Source: Brassica napus (taxonomy: Eukaryota > Streptophyta > Magnoliopsida > Brassicales > Brassicaceae). Taken from it: a stretch of 64,000 bases of DNA. Shown here piece by piece: positions 28,541-39,865 of the stretch. Each line of letters begins with the position of its first letter. Position 1 is the first letter of the stretch. The notes beneath the pieces are model-generated. The model worked only from the letters and a program-made list of their open reading frames with translations. It was not told the DNA's origin and did not search any database. The translations under genes were made by a program, and so were the position numbers. Location: positions 701,533 through 765,532 of the forward strand of contig NW_026014713.1 of the NCBI RefSeq assembly GCF_020379485.1. Reading direction: 5' to 3'.

Positions 28541-28561
28541 CTTTATTCTCTTATCTCAACA
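28541..28561 (-). mobile_element. R7: 21-bp stub of an LTR, element mostly outside the window
   Basis: On the minus strand it reads TGTTGAGATAAGAGAATAAAG, with the TGTTGAGA start shared by nearly every LTR here. It sits exactly between R4 and the interrupted RT of R8. AGGGT (28562-28566) would be its TSD and CTTTA (28541-28545) that of R4. The rest should lie left of the window beyond R4. Confidence 0.5.
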
Positions 28562-29058
28562 AGGGTAAAGAGAGTATGGTCCAATTCTGACTTTTTAAAA
28601 CCTCGGCCGTTCAGAGTTGTGCTCAACTTGTTGTACCATGCTCTTGGTGATTGCTTCAACCCATAAATGGCTTTCTTTAGCCTCAGTACATTCCCTCTCT
28701 TCACTAGATGTTCCAGACCTGGTGGAGGATACATATAGACTTCATCCTCAAGTTCTCCTTGTAGAAATGCATTCTTTACATCCATTTGCCACAATCCCCA
28801 TCCAAGGTTCACAGCCAAGCTTAAAACAATTCTAATTGTGTGTAGCTTGGCTACTGGTGCAAATGTCTCAATGTAATCCTCTCCATATGTCTGAGTAAAC
28901 CCTCTTGCTACTAGTCTAGTCTTCTTCCTCTCAATTGACCCATCAGCCTTGTACTTGATTGTAAAGATCCATCTACTAGACACAGCTTTCTTCCCTTTTG
29001 GTAGTTCACTCTCATACCATGTATCATTCTTTATCATAGCTCCTGCCTCAGCTCCTAC
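28562..29058 (-). pseudogene. R8 RT segment
   Basis: It encodes about 165 RT residues, from GAEAGAMIKNDTWYESELPK to KSELDHTLFTL, including QMDVKNAFLQG and YGLKQSPRAWY. It stops just before the YVDD motif, where R7 entered. KADGSIERKKT is closer to R11 (KADGQIERKKT) than to R2 or R9. An apparent start MSLLHMSQLISTV is antisense R9 LTR and is not real. Confidence 0.9.
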
Positions 29059-29640
29059 TGTTGAGATGAGTTGAGACATGTGAAGTAAAGACACAAAGGA
29101 GTTGAGATCATAAGAAGAGCAAAAGGGTTAAGAGGCTGAATAAGGTGAAGGGGATGGTACGGATGGAGAGGCCGTACAAGTGACCAGGCCGTACAAGGTG
29201 AAAGCGGTCAAGTAACTATCCAAGTAACTTTGATGTACTGAGGAGAAGTTACACTCGGCCAAGACCTTATCCGAACGTTGAGAGGATAAGGAAGGCACGG
29301 CTTGACAGCTAGGACAGGCTGGCAAGGGCTGGAAAGGAAGAGCATCTGGTCTTGGATAAGAAAGATGCTTCAAACGTGTGGAGACACCCATTGGCCGGTT
29401 CAAATTAAAGCTTAGGCTCCCCTTTGACTCTACATGCTTATGATTTCTAAAACCCTAAGTGTATGGACCTATATATATGTAATCTCATCCCTTAATAAAG
29501 ATTAGACAGTTCTAAACAATCTCTCTCTATACTCATTTCATTATGATTCTCCATTAGTCTCTAATCTGTCTCTTAATCTCTTATTCTCTTCTATAATCCT
29601 TTCTAAACTCAGATAATCATCTATATCCTTAAATCTCATA
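29059..29640 (+). repeat. R9 5' LTR (582 bp), U3 type gamma with U5 type 1
   Basis: The LTR starts TGTTGAGATGAGTTGAGACA and ends AATCTCATA. It has a CCGTAC cluster (about 29157-29200), the W-box motif (29424-29439), AAAACCCTA (about 29449), a TATATATA box (about 29471) and the R core AGACAGTTCTA (29504-29514). Confidence 0.95.
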
Positions 29641-29658
29641 TGGTATCAGAGCCAGGTT
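29641..29658 (+). other. R9 primer-binding site
   Basis: TGGTATCAGAGCCAGGTT lies directly after the LTR. Confidence 0.9.
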
Positions 29659-29902
29659 GATTGAAATCTGAGTTCGTGAGTGACTCTCTTAAGGATTCAA
29701 GTTTGAAACTTTAAGAGAACAAGTGAGTGTGTTTGAGAGTTTCTTGAGAGTTCAAAAGCTCAAAGTGTTTTGTGTGTGTCTCGGTGATCCGTGGGAGGTT
29801 CATTTGAAGACTCAAGAGTAAATCTGTGTTCTAGAGAGCAGCGTGGGTTCTCAGTACAAGATCTAACCGGTTGTTCAAGCTGTAGACGTCAAGCTGTTCA
29901 AG

Positions 29903-32900
29903 ATGGAAAGTATTATGAAGATGAAGGTCGCGGTGACATTCAAAGGAAGCAACTACCTAGTCTGGTCTAGGATGGTGAAGACTGCTGTGGGAAGCAAGGG
30001 TTTGTGGAGGCATATCACGTCTGGTGAAGCTCCAAAGGCGATTACTCAAGAGGGTGACGCAGAGAGCTCCGAGGAGAGTGTTGTGGAGAAGTGGCAACAA
30101 GAAGACATGATGGTAATGTCAGTCCTTCATGCCTCCTTGGAGCCGGCTATCCTAGATGCTTACAGCTACTGTGAGACAGCCAAGGAGCTGTGGGACACGC
30201 TGAAGAAGGTATATGGAAACGTTTCTAACCTGAACCGAGTGTTTGAAGTCAAGAAGGCAATCAACGAGTTAACCCAAGATGACATGGAGTTTACTAAGCA
30301 CTTGGGGAGGTTCAGGACACTGTGGTCAGAGCTGGAGATGTTGAGACCAAGCACGGTTGATCCAGAGCTTCTAAATGAGAGGCGTGAGCAGGACAAGGTC
30401 TTTGGGTTGTTGCTCACATTGAACGCAAGCTACAATGGTCTCATTCAACACATGCTAAGGTCCGAGAAGCTACCTGACCTTGAGGATGTTTGTGCTCAGA
30501 TACAGAGGGAGCAGGGCTCAATGGGTTTGTTTGGAGGCAAGGGAGACTTATCTCTTGCAAATGCTGTGCAATCTGACCGAGAAGAGCCTCCACAAGCTAA
30601 CAAAGCTGGCTACAACAAGTATGAGAAGTTCAATGGGAACTGTGATCATTGCAAGAGGTATGGGCACAAGAAGATTCAGTGCTGGATACTCCATCCCCAC
30701 TTGAAGCCGGCCAAGTTCATAAAGGAGAGAGAGGCAAGAGCTCATATGACTGAAGGATCAAGCGGAGCAGGGCCATCCAACAAAGGAGCTGAGGTGGAGA
30801 ACCGTGAAGGAAATGGAAAAGCTTTGGTGACCTATACTGGAACTAGCAACCCCCGAGGCAATGATCAAGACTTCATCAGGAGGTCCGAGATGGATGCACT
30901 CATCAAAATGCTCAAGGATAATGGTAACATTCATGGGCAGTCATTTGGTGCTTCTTTGATTGCTAGAACTATAGAAATGACTCACGGTGAGGCTGAGATT
31001 GCTAGGACTGATAGTAAGGCTGGAATTGAGCAGTACATTGATAGAAATGCTAGGATGAATGCATATAGATCAAACTGTATCTGCCATCATGCTAGCAATG
31101 CATACAAACCATTGATTATAGATTCAGGTGCATCTCATCATATGATTAGTGACACCAACCTGATTAAAGATATAGAACCTACTAATGGATGTGTGATGAT
31201 TGCAAATGGAGATAAGATACCTATTAAGGGAATAGGAAACTTAAAGCTATTTGATAAAAACACTAGAGCATTTTACATTCCTGAATTCACATCAAATCTA
31301 CTTTCAGTTAAGAAATGTACTACTGATTTGAATTGCAATGTTATATTCAGTCCTAATGATGTGAAGTTTCAGGATATTGAGAGCAGCCAATTGATTGGAA
31401 AAGGAGTCACAAAGGGAGAGTTATACATGCTTGAGAAGCTTGATCCTGTTTCCAATCATAACTGCTCATTTACTTCTGCTTCTAGTTTGAATAAAAATGC
31501 ATTGTGGCATGCTAGACTAGGTCATCCCCATGAGAGGGCTTTAAACTTGATGTTACCAGGTGTGGTTTTTGAAAATGATAAGTGTGAAGCTTGCATCTTA
31601 GGCAAGCATTGTAAGAATGTGTTTCCAAGAACATCTACTGTTTATGAAAATTGCTTTGATTTGATTCATACTGATGTGTGGACTGCACCTAGTTTCTCTA
31701 GAGACAATCATAAGTACTTTGTCACATTCATTGATGAAAAATCTAAATACACCTGGTTAACACTTATTCCATCAAAAGATAGGGTGATAGATGCATTCAA
31801 GAACTTTCAAGCTTATGTGACTAACCATTATCATGCTAAGATTAAAATTTTGAGATCAGATAATGGAGGAGAGTACACAAGCTATGCGTTCAAAAGTCAT
31901 CTAGATCATCATGGAATACTTCATCAAACAAGCTGTCCCTACACACCACAACAGAATGGTGTAGCTGAGAGGAAGAACAGGCACTTGATGGAGGTGGCTC
32001 GGTCATTGATGTTCCAAGCCAATGTACCTAAGAGATTCTGGAGTGATGCTGTATCCACTGCTTGCTATCTAATCAACCGAATGCCGACAAGGGTGTTGAA
32101 GGATCAAGCACCATTTGAGGTACTGAACAAGCGCAAGCCATCTTTGGCATATATGAAAGTGTTTGGATGCTTGTGTTATGTGTTGGTACCAGGAGAGTTG
32201 AGGAACAAGCTAGAAGCAAGAAGCCGAAAGGCAATGTTCATTGGCTACTCAACAACTCAAAAGGGATATAAGTGTTATGATCCAGAAGCTAGAAGGGTAC
32301 TTGTATCTAGAGATGTGAAGTTCATTGAAGAAAGAGGATACTATGAAGAGAAGAATCAAGAAGACTTGAGGGACCTCACATCAGATAAGGCTGGAGTCTT
32401 AAGGATTATTTTGGAAGGTCTTGGTATCAAGATGAATCAGGATCAGTCCACAAGAAATAGACAACCAGAAGAGAGCTCAAATGAACCAAGTAGAGCTGCT
32501 CAAACACCTCACCTTGATCATGAGGGGGGAAGTGAACCTGAAACTCAAGAAAATGGCCAAGAAGGAGTCGGCTTGAGTGAAGAAGGAGAAGAGTTCAACT
32601 CAGGTTCTCATCATCAAGGTGAGCAAGACCAAGGAGATGAAGCACAAGAACCACATATACAAGATGAGCCGGTTCAAGTGCAAGAACAACCAGTATTGAG
32701 GAGAAGCACAAGGCTTAGAAAGGATCCTTCCTCTTGGGTAAACACGCGAGTGTACTACAATGCCCAAGCTGTGGAGCATCCTTCTCAAGCTGTGTGTTCC
32801 TTTGCTCAATACCCTGAAGAACATTGTGCATTCATGGTTAACTTGGATGAGAACTATATTCCAAGAAGCTATGAAGAAGCAATCATGGATAAAGAATGGA

Positions 32901-34407
32901 AGGAATCAGTTGGAGCTGAGGCAGGAGCCATGATCAAGAATGATACATGGTATGAGAGTGAGTTACCAAAAGGGAAGAAGGCTGTGAGTAGTAAATGGAT
33001 ATTCACAATCAAGTATAAGGCTGATGGAAAGGTTGAGAGGAAGAAGTCAAGGCTAGTAGCAAGAGGTTTCACTCAAACTTATGGAGAAGATTACATAGAA
33101 ACCTTTGCACCAGTAGCTAAACTACATACAATACGGATTGTATTAAGTTTGGCTGTGAATCTTGGATGGGGGTTATGGCAAATGGATGTGAAGAATGCAT
33201 TCTTACAAGGTGAACTTGAGGATGAAGTATATATGCATCCACCTCCAGGCCTAGAACACTTAGTGAAGAGAGGGAATGTGTTGAGATTGAAGAAAGCTAT
33301 CTATGGGCTGAAGCAATCACCAAGAGCTTGGTACAACAAGCTGAGCACTACTCTGAATGGCCGAGGCTTCAAGAAGTCTGAACTAGACCACACTCTCTTC
33401 ACACTCACAACTCCCTCAGGTATGATTGCACTTCTTGTGTATGTTGATGATATCATTATCACAGGAAGTGATAAGGTATCATAGCAACCAAGGAGTTCAT
33501 TAAATCCATGTTTGAGATTAAAGATTTGGGAGAAATGAAATACTTTCTTGGAATTGAGATATGTAGATCCAAGGAAGGTTTATTCATGTCCCAAAGGAAG
33601 TATACACTTGATCTTTTGAAAGGTGCAGGTGCTTATGGAGGCAAGACTGCAAGGATGCCTATGGAGGATGGTTACAAAGTCCCACAAGAGGGGGAGATTG
33701 AAGACAGCAAACCTTATCAGGATCCTAAACTCTATAGAAAACTAGTTGGCAAATTGATTTATCTTACCATAACTAGACCTGACATTTGTTTTGCTGTCAA
33801 TCAGGTGAGTCAACATATGCAAGTTCCTAAGGAGCATCATTGGCGCATGGTGGAGAGGATCTTGATGTATCTCAACGGCTCACCTGACCAAGGAATATGG
33901 ATGGGTTGCAATGGAAGCACTGAAGTGGTTGGATACTGTGATGCAGATTGGGCTGGTGATAGAGCAGACAGGAGATCAACCACAGGCTATTGCACATTCA
34001 TTGGAGGCAACTTGGTGACATGGAAGAGTAAGAAGCAGAAGGTGGTCTCTTGCTCAAGTGCAGAAGCTGAGTATAGAGCTATGCTGAAGCTTACCAACGA
34101 GTTGGTGTGGATCAAAGGCATCTTGAAGCATTTGGAGATTGATCAAGCCACACCAATGACAATGCATTGTGATAACCAAGCAGCCATTCACATTGCATCC
34201 AACTCGGTGTTTCATGAGAGGACCAAGCACATTGAAGTTGATTGCCACAAGGTGAGGCAAATGATCATCCTAGGAGTCATCTTGCCATGTTACACGAGGA
34301 GTGAAGATCAGTTAGCTGATGTGTTCACCAAGGCTGCAAGACAGAAGACAATGGAGTCCATTCACATCAGGTTGGGCCTCATTGATCTTGGGAAGAGAAG
34401 GAGCTGA
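29903..34407 (+). pseudogene. R9 Gag-Pol polyprotein, frameshifted in RT
   Basis: The first frame (29903-33484) encodes Gag from MESIMKMKVAVTFKG, the CCHC knuckle CDHCKRYGHKKIQC, protease IDSGASHHM, the complete integrase (HHCC; HTDVWTAP, RSDNGGEYTS, NGVAERKN), the acidic linker and RT through LLVYVDDIIITGSDK. Loss of 4 bp (GAAG in GATAAGGAAGGTATC) near 33475 shifts the frame and it stops at once. The remaining RT and RNase H (MFEIKDLGEMKYFLG to DLGKRRS) is open at 33508-34407. The truncated protein would have Gag, PR and IN but an incomplete RT without RNase H. Everything else is intact, so the lesion is recent or an assembly error. Confidence 0.93.
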
Positions 34408-34537
34408 TCCTCTTGGCTGTGAGGTCTTTACTCTTTTTCCCTCATCAAGGTTTTGTCCCAATGGGTTTTCCTTGGTGAGTTTTTTAATGAGGAAGATCTC
34501 ATAGCCATCCAAGCTTAGGCTTTTACAAAGCTAAGCT

Positions 34538-34547
34538 TGAGGGGGAG
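34538..34547 (+). other. R9 polypurine tract
   Basis: TGAGGGGGAG lies directly before the 3' LTR. Confidence 0.88.
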
Positions 34548-35139
34548 TGTTGAGATGAGTTGAGACATGTGAAGTAAAGACACAAAGGAGTTGAGATTAT
34601 AAGGAGAGCAAAAGGGTTAAGAGGCTGAATAAGGTGAAGGGGATGGTACGGATGGAGAGGCCGTACCAGGCCGTACAAGTGACCAGGCCGTACAAGGTGA
34701 AAGCGGTCAAGTAACTATCCAAGTAACTTTGATGTACTGAGGAGAAGTTACACTCGGCCAAGACCTTATCCGAACGTTGAGAGGATAAGGAAGGCACGGC
34801 TTGACAGCTAGGACAGGCTGGCAAGGGCTGGAAAGGAAGAGCATCTGGTCTTGGATAAGAAAGATGCTTCAAACGTGTGGAGACACCCATTGGCCGGTTC
34901 AAATTGAAGCTTAGGCTCCCCTTTGACTCTACATGCTTATGATTTCGAAAACCCTAAGTGTATGGACCTATATATATGTAATCTCATCCCTTAATAAAGA
35001 TTAGACAGTTCTAAACAATCTCTCTCTATACTCATTTCATTATGATTCTCCATTAGTCTCTAATCTGTCTCTTAATCTCTTATTCTCTTCTATAATCCTT
35101 TCTAAACTCAGATAATCATCTATATCCTTAAATCTCATA
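34548..35139 (+). repeat. R9 3' LTR (592 bp)
   Basis: It matches the 5' LTR apart from an extra CAGGCCGTAC unit near 34660-34675 and a few substitutions. The W-box motif is at 34923-34938. The TSD CCTAC follows. Confidence 0.95.
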
Positions 35140-35144
35140 CCTAC

Positions 35145-35851
35145 TGATTCCTTCCACTCCTTATCCTCCATTGCCTCTTCATAGCTTCTTGGAATATGAT
35201 CCTCATCCAAGTTTACCATAAATGCACAATGTGCTTCTGGATATTGACTGAAAGAAGACACGGCCTGAGTAGGATGCTTCACAGCTTGGGCATTGTAGTA
35301 CACTCTTGTGTTTACCCAACTGGAAGGATCCTTTCTCAGCCTTGTACTTCTTCTTAACATTGGCCCTTCTTGTGCCATCTCTTGCTCTTCTTCTTGTGGC
35401 AACATTTCAGATCTTTCTTCTTCTCCTGGCTGACTTGCTTCAGCTCCCTCTTCCCTTAGCTGACCTTCTTCAGCTTCTTCTTGTTGATCATTTGATTCCA
35501 CAGCTTGATCATGAGAGCCAGAACTCTCTTCTCTACTTGTTTCTTCACGGTTTGGAGTTCTTGTTTCATTCCCCCCTTCATGCTCAAGGTTGGAAGTCTG
35601 ATGATCCGGTGCTGGAGTCGTGCTTCTCCCCTCCTGATGTCCTTGATTCATGTTGATTCCAAGCCCTTCTAGGATCAACCTCAAGGTTTCAGCTCTATCA
35701 GATGTAAGATCCTTCAAGTCTTCTTGAATCTGCTCCTCATAATATCATTTTTCTTCAACAAACTTCACTTCTCTAGATACTAACACTCTCCTTGTGTTAG
35801 GATCATAGCACTTGTATCCTTTCTGACTTGATGAGTATCCAATGAACATTG
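35145..35851 (-). pseudogene. R8 integrase C-terminus, linker and start of RT
   Basis: On the minus strand it runs from MFIGYSSSQKGYKCYDP through the end of integrase, a Glu-rich linker (about 35360-35640) and RRSTRLRKDPSSWVNTR to EWKESVG, where R9 entered. A premature TGA at 35745-35747 replaces the Gly of the usual K-G-Y-Y, so R8 was or became coding-defective here. VKHPTQAVSSFSQYPEAHC differs from the commoner VEHPSQAVCSFAQYPEEHC. The right edge is the R10 LTR; CATTG (35847-35851) is the predicted TSD of R10. Confidence 0.88.
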
Positions 35852-36440
35852 TGTTGAAATGAGCTGAGTATAATGTGTGAGAAGGCACAAGGAGTTGAGA
35901 GACTGAAAGGGAAAGAAGGTATGAGTCTTTGGGAGAGTTTGTGATCAGCCATAGCCGTACAATCCGTACTGAAGGTACTGGCCGTACAAGCCGTACATAT
36001 CAAGGGCGATCACAAACATTAACCAAAGGTGAAAGTTAAAATGAGGAGTTAGAGTGGTAAACGGTCTGAGCCTCAGTCTTGGATAAGAATCAGACCGTTG
36101 GAAGAAGGATAAGGGTCACCATGACAGCCTGTCCCATGCTGGAAAGGTAAAGCAAAAGCAAAGATGCTTTACACATGTGAGATCAGCCATTGGATCGATT
36201 TAAACCTGGTCTTGCTCCTGTATTGACTTCACATGCTTAGCCTTATCCTTAGAGTCTTGAAAACCCTTGTATCATGTCCTATATATTGTAAACTCTCTCA
36301 TTAATAAAAGATTACACAGTTTGAGTCATTCTCTCTCTCTTGTTCTTGAGTGTTCATCATGATTCTTCACTAATCTTTTCATAATCCAATCTCATTCTCT
36401 TATTCTCTAAATCACTCTAACTCTTTCTATAAATCTTATA
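35852..36440 (+). repeat. R10 5' LTR (589 bp)
   Basis: The LTR starts TGTTGAAATGAGCTG and ends AATCTTATA at the PBS. It has a CCGTAC/CCGTACT cluster (about 35952-35997), the W-box motif (36223-36238), an AAAACCCTT site (about 36260) and a TATATATT box (about 36281). Confidence 0.93.
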
Positions 36441-36458
36441 TGGTATCAGAGCCAGGTT
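36441..36458 (+). other. R10 primer-binding site
   Basis: TGGTATCAGAGCCAGGTT lies directly after the LTR (the last bases read GGTT then AC). Confidence 0.9.
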
Positions 36459-36527
36459 ACTCATAGCCTGGTGTGTTCATTCCGCAAATCTTCAGCTTCA
36501 GTTCAGTACAAGATCACGATCTGAGTT

Positions 36528-36878
36528 ATGCAAGACAAGATGGAAGGAAACAAGGTGCTGGCGGTTCCGGTTACATTAAAAGGTGGTGGAAACTACCTGC
36601 TTTGGTCACGGCTGGTGAAGACAGTCATTGGGAGCAAGGGTTTATGGGGTCATGTCACAGATGGAGTCCCAAAACCAGTTGCTATAGATGGAGGATCCAC
36701 GGAGATAGTTGTAGCCGATCAAGAGAAGTGGGCGCAAGAGGACCTAAAGGTGTTGGCCGTGTTGCAAGGGTCACTTGAAGCTTCAATCTTGGAGGCATAT
36801 AGCTACTGCGAGACCCCAAAGGCGTTGTGGGAGACGCTTCAGAAAGTGTATGGCAACATCTCCAATCTGAGCAGAGTG
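36528..36878 (+). pseudogene. R10 Gag N-terminal segment
   Basis: It encodes 117 codons from MQDKMEGNKVLAVPVTLKGG to ISNLSRV; a second ATG at codon 5 is equally plausible. It has the copia Gag N-terminal block (NYLLWSRLVKTVIGSKGLW, AYSYCETPKALWETLQKVYGN). R11 inserted after GAGTG, and the frame continues at 54730 (FEVKRAINTL). Reading on directly gives an artefactual YDI and a stop from R11 LTR sequence. Confidence 0.9.
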
Positions 36879-37491
36879 TATGATATTTAGAGATCCTTAG
36901 AGTAACTAGAATATAAGTAAGAGTTTAAGTAGAGATTAGGAAGAGATTATGAAAGATTAAGAGACTTGAGAGCTGTTTAGTGTCTAAGAGAGAATCATGG
37001 TGACTTAGGAAATTAGAGAGAGACTCAGAACTGTATGATCTTATTAATGAGTGAGGTTACATATTTATATTGTTCTAGACATTAGGGTTTTCGAAACACA
37101 AGAGTAGATAAGCATGTGAGGTCAAGGGAAGAGCCTTTGCTTTTGTTTGAACCGGCCAATGACTAGCTTCACACGTTCGGGCATCTTCCTGATCCTGGTC
37201 CAAGATGCTCTTCCTTTCCAGCCCTTGCCAGCCTGTCCTAGCTGTCAAGCTGCGCCTCCCTTATCCACTCCAACGTCTGGATAAGCTTTTGGTCGAGTGT
37301 AACTTCACCTCGGTCCATAAGAGTTACTCGGTGAAGTTACCATCCTAGTTTTACCTTGGTACGGTCAGTGTACGGATGGCCCGTCCGTACCATGCCTTAG
37401 TTTACTCTTAACTCCCTTTCCTTTCACTCCTTAGCTTTCTCATGTCCTTAACTCCTCAATGCCTTCACATATACCTCAACACATCTCAACA
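36879..37491 (-). repeat. R11 3' LTR (613 bp)
   Basis: On the minus strand it starts TGTTGAGATGTGTTGAGG and ends AATATCATA. It carries the W-box motif in TTGACC form (37110-37125), AAAACCCTA, and a CCGTAC cluster (about 37360-37392). Confidence 0.94.
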
Positions 37492-37501
37492 CTCCCCCTC
37501 A
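37492..37501 (-). other. R11 polypurine tract
   Basis: CTCCCCCTCA on the plus strand is the minus-strand PPT, next to the 3' LTR. Confidence 0.87.
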
Positions 37502-37631
37502 AGCTTAGCTTTATGATAGTCTAAGCTTGGACAGCCATGAGATCTTCCTCATTAAAAACCTCACCAAAGAAAACCCATTGGGACAAAACTTTGATGAGGG
37601 AAAAAGAGTAAAGACCTCATGACTTAGGGGA

Positions 37632-39731
37632 TCAGCTCCTTCTCTTCCCAAGATCTATGAGTCCCAATCTAATGTGAATGGACTCCATAGTCTTTTGTCT
37701 TGCAGCCTTAGTGAACACATCAGCCAACTGATCTTCACTCCGAGTGTAGCATGGTAAGATGACTCCTAGGATGATCATCTGCCTCACCTTGTGACAATCA
37801 ACTTCAATGTGCTTGGTTCTCTCATGAAACACCGAGTTGGAGGCAATGTGAATAGCTGCTTGGTTATCACAATGCATTGTCATAGGTGCGGCTTGATCAA
37901 TCTCCAAATGCTTCAAGATGCCTTTGATCCACACCAGCTCGTTGGTAAGCTTCAGCATAGCTCTATACTCAGCTTCAGCACTTGAGCAAGAGACCACCTT
38001 CTGCTTCTTACTCTTCCATGTAACTAAGTTGCCTCCAATGAATGTGCAATAGCCGGTTGTTGATCTCCTATCAGCTCTATCTCCTGCCCAATCAGCATCA
38101 CAATAGCCCACCACTTCAGTGCTTCCATTGCACCCCATCCAGACTCCTTGATCTGGCGAGCCATTCAGATACATCAGTAGCCTCTCCACCATGTGCCAAT
38201 GATGTTCCTTGGGAAGCTGCATATGTTGACTCACCTGATTCACAGCAAAACATATGTCAGGTCTTGTGATGGTAAGGTAAATCAATTTGCCAACAAGTTT
38301 TCTATAGAGTTTAGGATCATGAAATGGCTTGCTGTCTTCAATCTCCCCCTCTCTTGGTACTTTGTAGCCATCCTCCATAGGCATCCTTGCTGTCTTGCCT
38401 CCATAAGCACCTGCATCTTTCAAAAGATCAAGTGTATACTTCCTTTGGGACATGAATAACCCTTCCTTGGATCTACAAATCTCAATTCCAAGAAAGTATT
38501 TCATTTCTCCCAAATCTTTGATTTCAAACATGGATTTGAGAAACTCCTTGGTTGCTTTGATACCCTCCTTATCACTACCTGTGATAATGATATCATCCAC
38601 ATACACAAGGAGAGCAACCATACCTGAGGGTGTAGTGAGGGTGAAGAGTGTGTGATCTAACTCTGACTTCCTGAAGCCACGTCCATTCAAAGTTGTGCTC
38701 AACTTGTTATACCACGCTCTTGGTGACTGCTTTAAGCCATAGATAGCCTTCTTTAACCTCAGTACATTCCCTTTCTTCACTAGATGGTCTAGACCTGGCG
38801 GAGGATACATGTAGACTTCATCCTCAAGTTCCCCTTGTAAGAATGCATTCTTTACATCCATTTGCCACAATCCCCATCCAAGATTAACCGCCAAGCTTAG
38901 AACAATCCTAATGGTGTGTAGCTTAGCTACAGGGGCAAATGTCTCAATGTAATCCTCCCCATATGTCTGAGTGAACCCTCTTGCTACTAATCTAGTTTTC
39001 TTCCTCTCAATCTGTCCATCAGCCTTGTATTTGATTGTGAAGATCCATCTACTAGACACTGCCTTCTTCCCTTTTGGTAGTTCACTCTCATACCATGTAT
39101 CATTCTTTATCATAGCTCCTGCCTCAGCTCCTACTGATTCCTTCCATTCCTTATCCTTCATTGCCTCTTCATAGCTTCTTGGGATGTGATTCTCATCCAA
39201 GTTTACCATGAAAGCACAATGTGCTTCTGGATATTGAGCAAAGGAGCACACGGCTTGAGAAGGATGCTCCACAGCTTGGGCATTGTAGTACACTCTCGTG
39301 TTTACCCAGCTAGAAGGATCCTTCTTTATCCTTGTACTCCTTCTTAGTGGCTGCACAACCGGTTCTTCTTCCTGTGCTTCTTCTACCACTTCGTTTTGAG
39401 AAGGTGTTTGTATCACACCATGATCATGCCCATGACCATCAGAACCTATGCTCTCTTCTCCTTCGTTCTCTACTCCTCCTTCATCTTGGTTAGCCTCTTG
39501 TATAGGCTCTTCATGCTCCTCTCCTCCCTCATGATCAAGGTGGGATGGTGAACCAACTTCAGGAGGTGTAGTCGTGTGATCTCTTGGATCCTGGGATGTA
39601 CTGATTCCGAGACCTTCAAGGATGATCCGCAAGGTGGTGGCCTTGTCTGATGTTAAGTCCTTCAGGTCTTCTTGATTCTTTTCTTCATAGTACCCTCTAT
39701 CTTCTAAGAACTTCACGTCTCTAGATACAAG
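37632..39731 (-). CDS. R11 polyprotein, C-terminal segment (IN end, linker, RT, RNase H)
   Basis: It encodes 699 residues starting SRDVKFLEDRGYYEEKNQ, directly continuing the frame that breaks at 51481 after RRVLV. The content is an acidic His/Glu linker (about 39340-39600), RT with QMDVKNAFLQG, YGLKQSPRAWY and LLVYVDDIIITG, and RNase H with YCDADWAGD, AEAEYRAM, HCDNQAAIH and HIEVDCHKVR, ending DLGKRRS. Joined with 51481-53895 it gives a 1504-aa polyprotein with no stop. It is disabled only by the R12 insertion at ACAAG. Confidence 0.93.
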   Translation of the reverse strand, partial: LVSRDVKFLEDRGYYEEKNQEDLKDLTSDKATTLRIILEGLGISTSQDPRDHTTTPPEVGSPSHLDHEGGEEHEEPIQEANQDEGGVENEGEESIGSDGHGHDHGVIQTPSQNEVVEEAQEEEPVVQPLRRSTRIKKDPSSWVNTRVYYNAQAVEHPSQAVCSFAQYPEAHCAFMVNLDENHIPRSYEEAMKDKEWKESVGAEAGAMIKNDTWYESELPKGKKAVSSRWIFTIKYKADGQIERKKTRLVARGFTQTYGEDYIETFAPVAKLHTIRIVLSLAVNLGWGLWQMDVKNAFLQGELEDEVYMYPPPGLDHLVKKGNVLRLKKAIYGLKQSPRAWYNKLSTTLNGRGFRKSELDHTLFTLTTPSGMVALLVYVDDIIITGSDKEGIKATKEFLKSMFEIKDLGEMKYFLGIEICRSKEGLFMSQRKYTLDLLKDAGAYGGKTARMPMEDGYKVPREGEIEDSKPFHDPKLYRKLVGKLIYLTITRPDICFAVNQVSQHMQLPKEHHWHMVERLLMYLNGSPDQGVWMGCNGSTEVVGYCDADWAGDRADRRSTTGYCTFIGGNLVTWKSKKQKVVSCSSAEAEYRAMLKLTNELVWIKGILKHLEIDQAAPMTMHCDNQAAIHIASNSVFHERTKHIEVDCHKVRQMIILGVILPCYTRSEDQLADVFTKAARQKTMESIHIRLGLIDLGKRRS

Positions 39732-39865
39732 TGTTGAGATGAGGAGTTGATATGAAGGCTTAGAGAGGCTTGGGTAATGAAAGGGATGAGGAGATGAAGC
39801 TCAGGTTGAAGTGAGAGACGCATTGGGAGAATGGTACGGACGGTACAAACCGTACGGATCAGTTC
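39732..39865 (+). repeat. R12 5' LTR, first part
   Basis: The LTR starts TGTTGAGATGAGGAGTTGAT and ends at AGTTC, the TSD of R13. It continues at 45319. A GGTACGGACGGTAC cluster is near 39832. Confidence 0.93.

Larger units (their letters stand above)
29059..35139 (+). mobile_element. R9: complete Ty1/copia element with one frameshift
   Basis: It is 6081 bp long with TSD CCTAC (29054-29058 and 35140-35144). The LTRs are 582 and 592 bp; the difference is a 10-bp extra CAGGCCGTAC in the 3' copy, plus about four or five substitutions. PBS and PPT are present. Inside, it is nearly identical to R2 and R15, but U3 is different. Confidence 0.96.
28562..35851 (-). mobile_element. R8: oldest exposed Ty1/copia element, split by R9 and bounded by R7 and R10
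   Basis: The visible parts are 28562-29058 and 35145-35851, joined by removing R9 and one CCTAC. They cover the end of integrase, the linker and the first half of RT. RNase H lies to the left (beyond R7) and the 5' part to the right (beyond R10), both outside the window. It is the host of every other insertion in the window. Confidence 0.88.
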
